From Pseudomonadota bacterium (GTDB lineage Bacteria > Pseudomonadota > Gammaproteobacteria > Xanthomonadales > Rhodanobacteraceae), in assembly GCA_021793575.1 (NCBI GenBank), contig JAJYSM010000014.1, forward strand, positions 1 through 58,887: a stretch of DNA of 58,887 nucleotides. Reading direction: 5' to 3'. The notes under the pieces are model-generated. The model was not told the origin of the DNA. It ran no database searches and saw only the letters and a program-made list of their open reading frames with translations. Shown here piece by piece: positions 1 through 7,623 of the stretch (its first letter is position 1; each line of letters opens with the position of its first letter). Both the position numbers and the translations under genes were made by a program.

Positions 1-58
1 CGCTGATCAGATGGGCAACGTCAACTTGCGCCGCCAGTGCCTTGCGAGTTCTCGCCAT
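1..58 (-). mobile_element. Possible start of an IS4-type transposase, cut by the window edge
   Basis: Reading leftward from an ATG at 56-58 gives 19 codons, starting MARTRKALAAQ and reaching VDVAHLIS at the edge. This resembles the N-terminus of some IS4-family transposases from memory only; no catalytic DDE residue lies inside the window. The bases just upstream (59-250) have no convincing gene and could hold the element's terminal region. It could equally be chance, because only 57 bases are visible. Confidence 0.3.
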
Positions 59-425
59 CGTTTCTGTCCATCGAAGCCTCGATGGAGCACGATTGTGCAC
101 GAGAAAATTTTATCTGAACAGTATTGCCTCTGGGGGGCAACCCCGGTGGTGTGCTGGCTGCCCCGCAGCCTCTGAGTCCGTCGAATTCAATTCGACTCCA
201 GCGGCAATTCTTGACCGATATTCTCCGGTCACCTCGTAGCGGCGCCAACCCTTCGGGTCAATATGATTCCGGGGGCCGCCGGCCTGGTCGCCGCGGCATG
301 CCAGTCCTTGGCAGTTTGCACGCCCCAAGGTGGCGGATCCAGGGCCGTTACGGGAGACGGATTTGACCGGAATAGGCACCCGCCATGCGCAGCGCCAAAA
401 AGCCGCATCGCTTGCGCGGGCTTCT
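59..425. other. Non-coding stretch, no supported gene
   Basis: About 365 bases between the possible transposase start and the end of the HD-domain gene. Open frames on both strands are short and have no recognisable domain. The base composition is less GC-biased than in the neighbouring genes (for example the run AGAAAATTTTATCTGAACAG near 102-121), which suits a mobile-element end or decayed DNA. Nothing else can be supported here. Confidence 0.5.
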
Positions 426-1253
426 TCAGGTGGGGCAGTTGGACGCGAGTTTGTCGAATACGGCCAAGGTCTGCCGTCGATAACGCTCGCGGGTAGGTGG
501 CCTGAACAACTCCCAGCCATCACTGTCGGCCAGCGACATCAGCTTGAGCAACGCGAGCAGTTCGCGATCGAGATACCGGCCACTTTCGCTATCCGTCAGG
601 GGAGCCGCAGCGGGGTATTCCTCGATGATGTTGATCGACATGTGGAACAGCACGGTTCTCACAATCAGCGATGCGGCAGTGTCGCGGCCGAACAGCCGCC
701 CGATGCCGTCGATGATTTCCGGCAACTTGCGATTGTCTTGAATAGGACCGGCCGTTTCGCCGCGCCTGACGATGGCCGCGTGAACCAGTGCGCACCAGGC
801 ATCGCCATAGCTGTCGTAGTCAGCCGTCACCGCAAACCCGATCCCGCGCAGTGCTGCGCCAGCCTTGGCCGCCGAACGAAAACCGTGGATGCGATCGCTT
901 TTGCCGTCACTGACCTGCTTGGCAATGTCGTGGAACAGGACGATCCACTTGATCAGTTCCTGCTGGGCGCGGGAAGCATGCTCGAACTCGTGGCAGAGCA
1001 GCAGGCCGGTGAAAGCGCACATCACATGCACCTGCGTCACGCCCTGGGCGTAAGCCGCCATTTCACGCCAACCCGGCGCCACCGCCTCGACCGTGTCGAG
1101 CATCGCGGGAGAAAAAAAATCGTCGACCCGTTGCGTCAACGCCTGCCAGGACTGCAGATGGCCTGAGCGGAAGTCATTGGCCAGACCGCGGGCAAACGCC
1201 ATCATCTCCGGCAGATGCCGATCGATCGTCGGAAACCCTGGCTCGTTCGTCAT
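426..1253 (-). CDS. HD-domain protein of unknown substrate
   Basis: This gene encodes 275 residues when started at the ATG at 1251-1253. That start overlaps the stop codon of the upstream remnant in an ATGA arrangement, which favours it over an in-frame ATG 39 bases earlier. The centre has an HD-type metal site, LFHDIAKQ with H108 and D109, followed by a possible third histidine at H123. A hydrophobic helix precedes it. HD proteins of this kind are usually metal-dependent phosphohydrolases, but the substrate cannot be read from the sequence. It is transcribed away from the aromatic operon and ends near non-coding DNA. Its link to the operon, if any, is unknown. Confidence 0.6.
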   Translation of the reverse strand: MTNEPGFPTIDRHLPEMMAFARGLANDFRSGHLQSWQALTQRVDDFFSPAMLDTVEAVAPGWREMAAYAQGVTQVHVMCAFTGLLLCHEFEHASRAQQELIKWIVLFHDIAKQVSDGKSDRIHGFRSAAKAGAALRGIGFAVTADYDSYGDAWCALVHAAIVRRGETAGPIQDNRKLPEIIDGIGRLFGRDTAASLIVRTVLFHMSINIIEEYPAAAPLTDSESGRYLDRELLALLKLMSLADSDGWELFRPPTRERYRRQTLAVFDKLASNCPT

Positions 1254-1462
1254 TTTGCTTGCCTGCTGATTTTCCCGTAGCGAAGTTTCCATGCCTGCTG
1301 GTCAGGGTCCGACAGGTCGTCGGCGCGAATCGTCTGCGCGCACGGAATACTCCACTTGCGCAGCAGTCGCCCGTCGGGTCCGAAGGACCGAACCCGGTCA
1401 TTGTAGCGAGCTGTGACGTACAGGACGCCGCCCGAGCCGAAACGGGGCTTTGCTGAGAGCGT
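1250..1462 (-). pseudogene. 5'-truncated gene remnant ending in an ATGA overlap
   Basis: Between an in-frame TGA at 1463-1465 and the TGA at 1250-1252 there are about 70 sense codons with protein-like composition, including GVLYVTARYNDRV, SFGPDGRLLRKWSI and WKLRYGKI, but no ATG, GTG or TTG start. The last four bases overlap the HD-gene start, which is typical of a real upstream operon partner. The simplest reading is the 3' part of a gene whose 5' part was lost, perhaps when the aromatic operon was inserted beside it. The family is not recognised. Confidence 0.4.
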
Positions 1463-1523
1463 TCACTTGGCCACCCGGTTGACCGACGACGAATCGTGTC
1501 GTACATTTGGGTTCGATACCGAA

Positions 1524-1533
1524 CGAACGTTCG
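1524..1533. promoter_or_regulatory. Palindromic candidate TetR-family operator before the aromatic operon
   Basis: CGAACGTTCG is a perfect 10-bp palindrome 38 bases upstream of the first operon gene. GAACGTTC cores are common in operators of TetR-family regulators that respond to acyl-CoA esters. A TetR-family gene lies third from here (4515-5177). No comparable palindrome was noticed at other junctions in the operon, which are mostly too tight for promoters. That the TetR protein binds here is inference. Confidence 0.45.
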
Positions 1534-1571
1534 GCCTGTCAAACCCGTCATCGTTTGAGAGAGTCGCTCGC

Positions 1572-2633
1572 ATGCCAGCCATCGAAGCCTGGGGTATGTT
1601 TTTCGTCGCCTGCGGCGAGCCACTGCAGCGCCACAGCTTCGCCATGCCGGCGCCGGCAGCGGCCGATGTGGTGGTGGCGGTGGCCGGTTGTGGCCTGTGC
1701 CATACCGACCTCGGTTTCCTGTCCGGCACGGTCAAGACCCGGCAGGCGTTGCCGCTGGTGCTTGGACATGAGATCAGCGGCACTGTGGTAGCTGCCGGTG
1801 CGAACTTTCCCGGACTGCTCGGTCGCAACGTGGTGGTGCCGGCAGTGTTGCCCTGTGGCGACTGCGAGTTGTGCAAGGCCGGTCGCGACAACATCTGCCA
1901 GCACCAGCGCATGCCGGGCAATGATTTCAACGGCGGCTTCGCCAGCCATCTGACCGTGCCGGCGCGTTTCCTGTGCCCGCTGCCGGACGATCTCAGCGAC
2001 TTTCCGCTGGCCGAACTCAGCGTGGTGGCCGATGCCATCACCACGCCGTACCAATCCGTGTTGCGCAGTGGCCTGACAGCCGGTGAACTGGCGATCGTGG
2101 TCGGCGTCGGCGGGGTTGGCCTGTACCTGGTGCAGCACGCCCGCAACGTCGGCGCGCATGTGGTGGCGGTGGATATCGACCCGGCCCGGCTTGCGGCCGC
2201 CGCGTCGCAGGGCGCCGAACTGACCATCGATTCCCGCTCGCTCGACGAGCGCGAACTGCGCAAGGCGATCCGCGCGTTCGCGCAAGAAAAGGGTTATCCC
2301 GACACGCGCTGGCGGGTGTTCGAGACCAGTGGCAGCGCGGCCGGACAGCGCACCGCCTATTCGCTGCTGAGCGTTGCCGGCACCCTCGGCGTGGTCGGTT
2401 TCACGCTGGACAAGATCGAGTTGCGCCTGTCCAACATCATGGCCTTCGATGCGGACGTGTTCGGCAACTGGGGCTGCCGTCCGGCGCACTACCCGACGGT
2501 GGTGGCCGACGTGCTGGCCGGGCGCATCGAGCTGCGCCGCAACGTGCGCCGGTTCGCGCTGGCCGACATCAATGCCGTCATCGCCGACGCCCAGGCGCAC
2601 CGTCTGGATGCACGCGCCGTGCTGGTGCCCTGA
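1572..2633 (+). CDS. had: 6-hydroxycyclohex-1-ene-1-carbonyl-CoA dehydrogenase
   Basis: This 353-residue protein is a zinc-dependent medium-chain alcohol dehydrogenase. It would oxidise 6-hydroxycyclohex-1-ene-1-carbonyl-CoA to the 6-oxo compound with NAD+ in the benzoyl-CoA pathway. Visible features are the catalytic-zinc segment CGLCHTD (C40-H44) and GHE (66-67), four structural-zinc cysteines (C95, C98, C101, C109) and a GVGGVG dinucleotide motif near 178-183. The ATG at 1572 is preferred over upstream in-frame starts because homologues begin about there and GAGAGAG lies upstream. It is the first gene of the operon and is followed directly by oah and dch, which fixes its pathway role better than sequence alone. 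Confidence 0.85.
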   Translation: MPAIEAWGMFFVACGEPLQRHSFAMPAPAAADVVVAVAGCGLCHTDLGFLSGTVKTRQALPLVLGHEISGTVVAAGANFPGLLGRNVVVPAVLPCGDCELCKAGRDNICQHQRMPGNDFNGGFASHLTVPARFLCPLPDDLSDFPLAELSVVADAITTPYQSVLRSGLTAGELAIVVGVGGVGLYLVQHARNVGAHVVAVDIDPARLAAAASQGAELTIDSRSLDERELRKAIRAFAQEKGYPDTRWRVFETSGSAAGQRTAYSLLSVAGTLGVVGFTLDKIELRLSNIMAFDADVFGNWGCRPAHYPTVVADVLAGRIELRRNVRRFALADINAVIADAQAHRLDARAVLVP

Positions 2634-2663
2634 GCCCCGCCTTCTCCCACACGCCAGACGCCC

Positions 2664-3749
2664 ATGAAAAACCATCACCTGCTCGACAGTTACAGCTACC
2701 GCGACATCCTGGTCGAGCGGCGCCCGTTGCGCGACGCCGACGGCCACGCTGTCGAGGGTCTGTACAACGCCTGGATCCTGCTCAACAACCCCGCGCAGCT
2801 GAACTCCTACTCCACCCAGGCGGTGAAGGAACTGATCCTGGCCTTTCGCGAGGCCTCGTGCGATCGCTCGGTGGTCGCGGTGGTGTTCACCGCGATCGGT
2901 GACAAGGCGTTCTGCACCGGCGGCAACACCAAGGAATATGCCGAGTACTACGCCGGCAATCCGCAGGAATACAAGCAATACATGCGGCTGTTCAACGACA
3001 TGGTCACGGCGATCCTGCTTTGCGACAAGCCGGTGATCAACCGCGTCAACGGCATGCGCATCGGTGGTGGCCAGGAAATCGGCATGGCCTGCGATTTCAC
3101 CCTCGCCGCCGACACCGCCCGCTTCGGCCAGGCCGGCCCCAAGCATGGTTCGGCACCCGACGGCGGTTCCACCGATTTCCTGCACCTGTTTGTCGGCATG
3201 ACCCGGGCGCTGGAGTCATGCACCCTGTGCGAGCACTGGTCGGCGCACACCGCGGTGGACATCGGCCTGATCAACCGCATCGTGCCGGTACTGCGCAAGC
3301 CCGATGGCGCATTCATCTCCAATCCGATGGTGTCCACCGAACGCTTCGATGCCTGGGGCAACCCGGCCTACGGCGCGTTCAAGACCGGCGCTGCACGCGA
3401 GGCCGGCAAGGCGGAAATGCAGGGTTGCACAATCGACTTCAGCCAGCTCGACGCCGAGGTCGAAACAATGGCCTACAAGTTGTCGCTGACCATGCCGGAC
3501 TGCCTGAGCAAGACGCTGGAGTCGGTCCGCAAGAAGAAACTCGAGCACTGGCAGCGCAACTGCGAAACCAACCGCTCGTGGCTGGCGCTCAACATGATGA
3601 CCGAGGGTCGCGCCGGCTTCCGCGCCTTCAACGAAGGGCCCAGGCATCAGCGCGAGATCGATTTCCACGCCCTGCGCCGGGCCTTGGCGCAAGCGCAGCC
3701 GTGGGACGAACACCTGCTGACGCAGATCCTGCCAAAGGCCGAGCCATGA
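2664..3749 (+). CDS. oah: 6-oxocyclohex-1-ene-1-carbonyl-CoA hydrolase (ring-opening)
   Basis: This 361-residue crotonase-fold protein is of the Oah/BamA type. It would add two waters to 6-oxocyclohex-1-ene-1-carbonyl-CoA and cleave the ring, giving 3-hydroxypimelyl-CoA. Family-type segments include FCTGGNTKEYAEYY, GGGQEIGMACDFTLAAD and KHGSAPDGGSTDF. The length is longer than an ordinary enoyl-CoA hydratase (about 260) and matches the hydrolase family. It sits 30 bases after had, and its stop overlaps the dch start in an ATGA. Had, Oah and Dch adjacent to a benzoyl-CoA reductase leave little doubt about function. Confidence 0.88.
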   Translation: MKNHHLLDSYSYRDILVERRPLRDADGHAVEGLYNAWILLNNPAQLNSYSTQAVKELILAFREASCDRSVVAVVFTAIGDKAFCTGGNTKEYAEYYAGNPQEYKQYMRLFNDMVTAILLCDKPVINRVNGMRIGGGQEIGMACDFTLAADTARFGQAGPKHGSAPDGGSTDFLHLFVGMTRALESCTLCEHWSAHTAVDIGLINRIVPVLRKPDGAFISNPMVSTERFDAWGNPAYGAFKTGAAREAGKAEMQGCTIDFSQLDAEVETMAYKLSLTMPDCLSKTLESVRKKKLEHWQRNCETNRSWLALNMMTEGRAGFRAFNEGPRHQREIDFHALRRALAQAQPWDEHLLTQILPKAEP

Positions 3750-4522
3750 ACTTTTCGACGCTGGCGCTGACCGAACGTTGCGACGGCCAGGTGCTGGAGG
3801 TGGCATTGAACACGCCGCCGGCCAATATCCTGAATGCACACATGATCGGCGAGTTGCGCGAGTTGCTGGCGCGCGAACGCGCCGCGTCCAGGCGCAAGGC
3901 GATCGTGCTGTCCGGCGCCGGTGCACATTTTTGCTACGGCGCCAGCGTGCCCGAACATCGGGCCGCAGAAGTCGGCGCGATGCTGCCACAGTTCCACGGC
4001 CTGATCGACGACCTGCTGGCACACCCGGTGACCAGCGTCGCCCGCGTTTCCGGTCGCTGCCTGGGCGGCGGTTTCGAGCTGGCGCTGGGCTGCAGCCTGC
4101 TGTTCGCGGACGAGTCGGCGCGCTTCGCGGTGCCGGAAATCCAGCTCGGCGTGTTCCCGCCGGTGGCGGCGGTGCTGCTGCCGCACATGGGCGCGGCGGC
4201 GCTGGCGCCGCGGCTGGTGCTGTCGGGCGAGACCGTCGATGCGGCATTGCTGGATCGGTTCGGCTTGCTCGCCGCGCGCACGCCGACCGGCCAGGCCGGT
4301 GTCGCCGTCGACGCCTGGATCGAAAAACACCTGTTGCCGCGCAGCGCCGCCAGCTTGCGCTGCGCCCACCGCGCGCTGCGCGCCTCGCTGCTGGCGCATT
4401 ACCGTGCCCGGATCGGCAGCGCCGAACGCTTGTACCTCGACGAGCTGATGGTCACGCACGACGCCAACGAGGGCATCGCCGCCTTCATGGACAAACGCTC
4501 CGCGGTGTGGACCGATGCCTGA
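3746..4522 (+). CDS. dch: Cyclohexa-1,5-diene-1-carbonyl-CoA hydratase
   Basis: A 258-residue crotonase-family protein starting at the ATG that overlaps the oah stop. It would hydrate the dienoyl-CoA product of benzoyl-CoA reductase to 6-hydroxycyclohex-1-ene-1-carbonyl-CoA. The oxyanion-hole segments are recognisable as HFCYGASVPEH near residue 56 and GRCLGGGFELALGC near 103. VPEIQLGVFPP follows where many hydratases carry a catalytic glutamate. On sequence alone it could be a general enoyl-CoA hydratase. The assignment rests on position with had and oah and on the length. Confidence 0.8.
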   Translation: MNFSTLALTERCDGQVLEVALNTPPANILNAHMIGELRELLARERAASRRKAIVLSGAGAHFCYGASVPEHRAAEVGAMLPQFHGLIDDLLAHPVTSVARVSGRCLGGGFELALGCSLLFADESARFAVPEIQLGVFPPVAAVLLPHMGAAALAPRLVLSGETVDAALLDRFGLLAARTPTGQAGVAVDAWIEKHLLPRSAASLRCAHRALRASLLAHYRARIGSAERLYLDELMVTHDANEGIAAFMDKRSAVWTDA

Positions 4523-5177
4523 CATGGACACTCCCGCGCTCGCTAGCCAGCCGTGCCCGGACGACATCCTCGCCCAGAGCGCCGCCCTGATGTCGAGCCA
4601 GGGCTACCACGGCACCAGCATGCGCGATCTGGCACGCACCACCGGGCGCAGCCTGTCCGGGCTGTATCACCACTTTGCGAACAAGGAAGAACTGCTCTAC
4701 CTGATCAACGAGCGCGGCTTTTCCCCGCTGCTGGCCAACGCCGAGCGGCTGCGTGGCGAATACCGCAGCGGCAACGGCCGTCCGGTTGCGGCCGGCCCGG
4801 CCAGCGCCGCCCTGCTGTGCGACTTGATCGGAAGCCATCTGGGCTACTTCGGCAGCCACCTCAACGAGATGAGAGTGCTGATGTTCGGTACTCAGCCGAT
4901 GAGTTCGGCCCACGGCCAGGCGATCCGCCAGCTGAAGGAGCGCTACACCGAGATCTTCAACTTCGCGGTCGGCCAGTACATCGAAGCCCGCCGCGAAGCG
5001 GCCACGGCCACCGAGATCGAGCGCAAGACCTACCTGCTGTTCGGAATGATGAACTGGATCTTCGGCTGGTACTCGCTCGACGAGCACGGCCCGGTCGAGG
5101 CGCTGGCCGAGGAGATCTACACCACCTTCACCAAGGGCTGCCTGGCCTTGCGCCCGGCTGCCGCCCGCGACGAGTAG
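4515..5177 (+). CDS. TetR-family transcriptional regulator
   Basis: This protein has 220 residues, with a second possible start at 4524. The N-terminal third is a TetR helix-turn-helix: GYHGTSMRDLARTTGRSLSG then LYHHFANKEELLY is the standard recognition region. The C-terminal ligand domain is variable and has no diagnostic motif. The gene overlaps the dch stop by eight bases and ends three bases before bcrC, so it is transcribed with its presumed targets. That suggests autoregulation and induction by a pathway CoA ester, probably through the palindrome at 1524-1533. The effector cannot be told from sequence. Confidence 0.85.
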   Translation: MPDMDTPALASQPCPDDILAQSAALMSSQGYHGTSMRDLARTTGRSLSGLYHHFANKEELLYLINERGFSPLLANAERLRGEYRSGNGRPVAAGPASAALLCDLIGSHLGYFGSHLNEMRVLMFGTQPMSSAHGQAIRQLKERYTEIFNFAVGQYIEARREAATATEIERKTYLLFGMMNWIFGWYSLDEHGPVEALAEEIYTTFTKGCLALRPAAARDE

Positions 5178-5180
5178 AGC

Positions 5181-6341
5181 ATGGACACCCAACCGATCAT
5201 CGACCGCTGCGAACGCCTGTACCGGGACATCGGTCTTGGCTCCGTGCAGGCATGGAAGCAGCGCACCGGCGGCAAGGCGATCGGCCACCTGCCGGTGTAC
5301 GTGCCCCGCGAGCTGATCCACGCCGCCGGCCTGCTGCCGGTCGGCATCATGGGCGGCGGTGACGACGTCGAGATCATTCGCGGCGACGCCTACTTCCAGT
5401 CCTACATCTGCCACCTGCCGCGTTCCACGGTCGAGCTTGGCCTGGCCGGCAAGCTCGATTGCCTGGACGGCATGCTGTTTCCGGCGATCTGCGATGTGAT
5501 CCGCAACCTGAGCGGCATGTGGCAGATGATGTTCCCGCACAAATACATCAAGTACCTCGACTTCCCGCAGACGTTCAACGACGCCGGCCGCGAGTTCTAC
5601 CGCTTCGAGATGGCCGAGCTGCTGCTGGAGCTGGAGGCCCTGTCCGGCATCCACGCCAGTGCGGAGCGGTTGAACCACTCGATCACCCTGTACAACGCCA
5701 ACCGCCGCGCGCTGGCCGAGCTGTACGACCTGCGCGCCGCCGAGCCGCACCGGGTGCCGACCAGCGAGCTTTACCTGCTGCAACGGGCCGGCAATGTGCT
5801 GGAAGTGGGCGAGCACACCACGATGCTGCATGACTACCTTGGCGCGGCCCGGATCAGTAACCGTCCGCTGCGCGACAACGTGCGGGTGGTGGCGACTGGC
5901 CTGTTCTGCGAGCAGCCGCCGCTGTCGATGGTGCGCGCGATGGAAAACAGCGGCTGCTACATCGTCGACGACGACTGGGTGCTGGGCGCGCGCTACCAGC
6001 TGGGCGACACGCCGGTCGGCGACAACCCGCTGGCCGCCATCGTCGACTCCTACATGAGCGGTACCGTAGCCACCGCCACCCGTTACGTCGAGGGTGACGA
6101 CAAGGGTGCGTTCCTGGTCGAACAGGTGCGCCAGCGCCAGGCTGAAGGCGTCATCTTTGCCGCCGCCAGCTTCTGTGACCCGGCCTTGCTCGACCGGCCG
6201 ATGGGGCAGAAGGCGCTGGCCGAAGCGGGCATTCCGTACACCTCGTTCACCTATTCGGAAAACACCGGCCAGGTTCAGGTCATCAAGGAACAGGCTGGCA
6301 CCTTTGCCGATTCCATCAAGCTGTGGGGAGCCGTGACATGA
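5181..6341 (+). CDS. bcrC: Benzoyl-CoA reductase, subunit C (BcrC-type)
   Basis: A 386-residue member of the 2-hydroxyacyl-CoA dehydratase D/benzoyl-CoA reductase family, close to the usual 380-390 of BcrC. With BcrB it would form the module that binds benzoyl-CoA and [4Fe-4S] clusters and carries out ring reduction. Conserved-type segments include VYVPRELIHAAGLLPVG, FPAICDVIRNLSGMW and GRREF-like FNDAGREFYRF. Cysteines suited to clusters occur in YICHLP and PAICDV. The order bcrC-bcrB-bcrA-bcrD follows immediately, as in Thauera-type class I enzymes. The stop overlaps the bcrB start in an ATGA. Confidence 0.9.
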   Translation: MDTQPIIDRCERLYRDIGLGSVQAWKQRTGGKAIGHLPVYVPRELIHAAGLLPVGIMGGGDDVEIIRGDAYFQSYICHLPRSTVELGLAGKLDCLDGMLFPAICDVIRNLSGMWQMMFPHKYIKYLDFPQTFNDAGREFYRFEMAELLLELEALSGIHASAERLNHSITLYNANRRALAELYDLRAAEPHRVPTSELYLLQRAGNVLEVGEHTTMLHDYLGAARISNRPLRDNVRVVATGLFCEQPPLSMVRAMENSGCYIVDDDWVLGARYQLGDTPVGDNPLAAIVDSYMSGTVATATRYVEGDDKGAFLVEQVRQRQAEGVIFAAASFCDPALLDRPMGQKALAEAGIPYTSFTYSENTGQVQVIKEQAGTFADSIKLWGAVT

Positions 6342-7612
6342 GCAGCGCCGAAGTCCTGAAAGAAGAAAGCATGGTGCTGCAGAAGAAGATGCTCGGCGAG
6401 CACTTCGACACCCTGTCCAAGGCCCATGAGAATGGGCGCAAGGTGGTCTACACCTTCGTGCCGGGCAACCTCAACGAACTGATCCTGGCGTTCGACCTGC
6501 TGCCGGTACACCCGGAGGTCAACGCGCTGCAGTCGGGCATGCGCAAGCTGTCCGGCGACTACATCCAGGAAGCCGAGAAACATGGCCACTCCGAGGACGT
6601 CTGCACCTACGTCAAATGCGATATCGGCATGCTCAAGAAGGGCAACATCGGCCCCACCGGCGAAAAACTGCCGCCGCCGGACCTGCTGCTGCTCAGCTAC
6701 ACCGGCTGCTTCACCTTCATGAAGTGGTTCGAGCTGCTCAAGCAGGAATACGGTTGCCCGGTGGTGATGCTGCAGGTGCCGTATCAGGCCGATGGCAGGA
6801 TCACCGCCAGTCAGCGTGCATTCGTCGCGCGCCAGCTGCGCGACGTGGTGGTGCCGGCGCTGGAGCAGGTGTCCGGCAGGAAGCTCGACGAGGACCGCCT
6901 GCGCGAATTGCTGGCCAGCTCGGCGCGCGCCGAGGACGACCTGGTGCATGTGTGGGAATCGGCCAAGCACAAGCCGTCGCCGATCGACGCCTACTTCGGT
7001 GGCGTCTATTACATCGGCCCGATCTTCACCGCCTTTCGCGGCCTGCCCGTGTGCGAGCAGTACTACCGCTCGCTGCGCAGCGAGGTCGACTACCGGATTG
7101 CCCACGGCATGGGTCCGACCACGCCGGAAGGCGAGTTGCGCCAGCAGAAATACCGCATCGTCATCGAGGGCCCGCCGAACTGGACCAGCTTCCGCGAGTT
7201 CTGGAAGATTTTCTACGACGAGGGTGTGGTGATGGTGGCGTCGACCTACACCAAGGTCGGCGGCCTGTATGAACAAGGCTTCCGCCACGACCCCGACCAC
7301 CCGTTCGAAACCCTGGCCGAGTATTGCCTCGGCTGCTACACCAATCGCAACCTGCCGACGCGGGTCGACATCCTCGCCAAGTACGTCGAGGACTACCAGG
7401 CCGACGGCGTGCTGTTCAACTCGATCAAGAGCTGCAACTCGTTTTCGGCCGGGCAGCTGATGATGTTGCGCGAGCTGGAAAAACGTACCGGCAAGGCCGG
7501 CGCCTTCATCGAAAGCGACCTGGTCGACCCGCGTTACTTCAACGCGGCCAACATCAAGAACCGGCTCGAATCCTACTTCCAGATGCTGGAAGCGAAACGG
7601 CAGGCGGCCTGA
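6338..7612 (+). CDS. bcrB: Benzoyl-CoA reductase, subunit B (BcrB-type)
   Basis: A 424-residue partner of BcrC; BcrB proteins are usually about 430. The ATG at 6338 that overlaps the bcrC stop is chosen over a GTG 15 bases earlier. Family segments include TFVPGNLNELILAFDLLPV, EDVCTYVKCDIGMLKKG, LLSYTGCFTFMKWFE and NSIKSCNSFSAGQ. Their cysteines (in CTYVKC, TGC and KSC) are the likely [4Fe-4S] ligands. Electrons would arrive from the BcrAD ATPase module. It precedes bcrA by 11 bases that contain a strong GGAGG ribosome site. Confidence 0.9.
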   Translation: MSSAEVLKEESMVLQKKMLGEHFDTLSKAHENGRKVVYTFVPGNLNELILAFDLLPVHPEVNALQSGMRKLSGDYIQEAEKHGHSEDVCTYVKCDIGMLKKGNIGPTGEKLPPPDLLLLSYTGCFTFMKWFELLKQEYGCPVVMLQVPYQADGRITASQRAFVARQLRDVVVPALEQVSGRKLDEDRLRELLASSARAEDDLVHVWESAKHKPSPIDAYFGGVYYIGPIFTAFRGLPVCEQYYRSLRSEVDYRIAHGMGPTTPEGELRQQKYRIVIEGPPNWTSFREFWKIFYDEGVVMVASTYTKVGGLYEQGFRHDPDHPFETLAEYCLGCYTNRNLPTRVDILAKYVEDYQADGVLFNSIKSCNSFSAGQLMMLRELEKRTGKAGAFIESDLVDPRYFNAANIKNRLESYFQMLEAKRQAA

Positions 7613-7623
7613 AGGAGGACACC

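Noticed and set aside
330-1166. A plus-strand frame of 278 codons opposite the HD-domain gene.
   Set aside because: The minus-strand frame has the HD motif, a coupled start and better composition; the plus frame has no domain.
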